The position numbers were made by a program, and so were the translations under genes. From assembly GCA_020725645.1 (NCBI GenBank), contig DYEQ01000009.1, positions 1 to 51,797 on the forward strand: a stretch of DNA of 51,797 nucleotides, read 5' to 3'. This document shows, piece after piece, positions 51,099 to 51,797 of this stretch. The notes under the pieces are model-generated. The model made no database searches. It saw only the letters and a program-made list of their open reading frames with translations, and was not told where the DNA came from. Each line of letters opens with the position of its first letter. Within the stretch, counting starts at the first letter, position 1. The stretch is from Candidatus Fermentithermobacillaceae bacterium (GTDB taxonomy: Bacteria > Bacillota > Sulfobacillia > Fermentithermobacillales > DUSS01).

Positions 51099-51797
51099 AT
51101 GGCCACCGTGTTCTACCCTCCAACCATTCCCTGGGGGAAACTCACCCAGCGTCCACAACAGCTCATGCGATGGTTTGCGAAGCTGGGCTGGACCGCGGTG
51201 TACCACGACATCGGCCTGCAGCGGGCCGACCCGCCTGTGATGGAAATACATCCGGGACTGTATCTTTTGAGCAGATATGCCCGCCCCGAAGCGCTGCGGG
51301 ACAAAATCAATCTGACACGCCCGGTAATACTCTGGATAACCTATCCGCCCCATTCGAGCTTGGTCGGCACCACATATGGTGAGGATCTCGTCGTTTTTGA
51401 CATTTGCGACATGCCTTCCGAGGAGTTTCTTCCTTGGAAAAGATGGATGCAAGAAATGTTCTCAAAAGCTTCCGTCGTCTTTACGGTATCCCAGGTTCTC
51501 TACGGCGCATTCTCCGAATCTCACCCTGCCGTACACTGCGTGCCGAACGGTGCCGACTGGCAACATTTTACGTCTACCTCTCGCAGCATACCACCGGACT
51601 TTCCCAGGAGGGCCGGAAGAGTCGCAGGTTACCACGGCGTTCTTGCGAGCTGGCTCGATTGGCGCCTTATACAGCGAGTGGCCGAGGCCATGCCCGACTG
51701 GAACTTCATTTTTGTCGGGCCCCCGCTTGGGCTCGATTTAAAACGGCTTCCCAGGCGACCCAACATGTTCTACCTTGGCGAAAAGAGCTATGACGAG
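51099..51797 (+). CDS. Glycosyltransferase, GT4-like (3' end outside window)
   Basis: The frame starts at ATG 51099 with GGGGAGG nine bases upstream and is open to the window end (233 codons). It reads ATVFYPPTIPWGKLTQRPQQ at the start, then HPGLYLLSRYARPEAL, VVFDICDMPSEEF, FSKASVVFTVSQVLYGAF, VHCVPNGADWQHF (acceptor-to-donor domain hinge typical of GT4), and VAGYHGVLASWLDWRLIQRV, WNFIFVGPPLG. This resembles TuaH-like and related cell-surface polysaccharide glycosyltransferases. Substrate cannot be told; the C-terminal nucleotide-sugar site is beyond the edge. Confidence 0.85.
   Translation, partial: MATVFYPPTIPWGKLTQRPQQLMRWFAKLGWTAVYHDIGLQRADPPVMEIHPGLYLLSRYARPEALRDKINLTRPVILWITYPPHSSLVGTTYGEDLVVFDICDMPSEEFLPWKRWMQEMFSKASVVFTVSQVLYGAFSESHPAVHCVPNGADWQHFTSTSRSIPPDFPRRAGRVAGYHGVLASWLDWRLIQRVAEAMPDWNFIFVGPPLGLDLKRLPRRPNMFYLGEKSYDE

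Overview
The window looks like chromosome of a spore-forming, anaerobic member of the Bacillota (Clostridia-like), GC-rich, with many GTG/TTG starts and strong GGAGG ribosome sites. Supporting genes are a PdaB-type sporulation deacetylase, a GerMN/S-layer-homology protein, Rex, the Firmicutes-type ECF transporters ThiT and RibU with their riboswitches, a Gx (heptaprenyl diphosphate synthase component I-type) protein, and a sodium-pump methylmalonyl-CoA decarboxylase operon. An adenosine-specific kinase of the PF04008 type hints at thermophily. The genus cannot be named from this sequence.

Layout. 1-2.8 kb: two tandem mgtE magnesium transporter genes, the first cut by the window edge. 3-6.8 kb: a mosaic with an ADP-ribosylglycohydrolase tail remnant, a Nudix hydrolase, a nitroreductase, an orphan fragment, a PflX-like radical SAM protein and a HIRAN protein. 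6.9-8.3 kb: ECF-type sigma factor plus coiled-coil protein. 8.5-13.8 kb: 3-hydroxyacyl-CoA dehydrogenase, a frameshifted nucleotidyltransferase coupled to a MATE pump, glutaredoxin, and a class V aminotransferase. 14-17.4 kb: AbrB/PIN pair, adenosine-specific kinase, APC permease. 17.5-19.1 kb: thiT-thiamine pyrophosphokinase operon behind a TPP riboswitch. 19.1-19.53 kb: an 11-copy array of 42-bp repeats, each with a near-palindromic 17-bp core. 19.8-22.5 kb: glycerate kinase-Nudix fusion and an M19 dipeptidase-like protein. 22.8-33 kb: small unknown proteins with a YbaB-like protein, PdaB, GerMN-SLH, a membrane protein plus a lipase-like pseudoenzyme, and an orphan ABC ATPase. 33-39 kb: Lgt, a large GAF/PAS/HD-GYP/GGDEF protein, CCA-adding enzyme, Gx protein. 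39.4-45.9 kb: Rex and the methylmalonyl-CoA decarboxylase/B12/MeaB operon. 45.9-46.9 kb: decayed opp genes. 47-51.8 kb: chemotaxis receptor, DUF559 protein, a zinc-ribbon ORF with an in-frame TAG, riboswitch-controlled ribU, and the start of a glycosyltransferase.

How it works together. The mmd operon would decarboxylate methylmalonyl-CoA and export sodium; the linked B12-binding mutase subunit and MeaB connect it to succinyl-CoA/propionyl-CoA interconversion, and Rex, which senses NADH/NAD+, lies just upstream. Vitamin uptake is controlled by cofactor riboswitches.

Most notable: the helically phased palindrome array directly upstream of the thiT promoter, and a recurring pattern of in-frame low-complexity insertions inside otherwise conserved proteins. 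Several genes appear frameshifted or decayed; some could be assembly errors.
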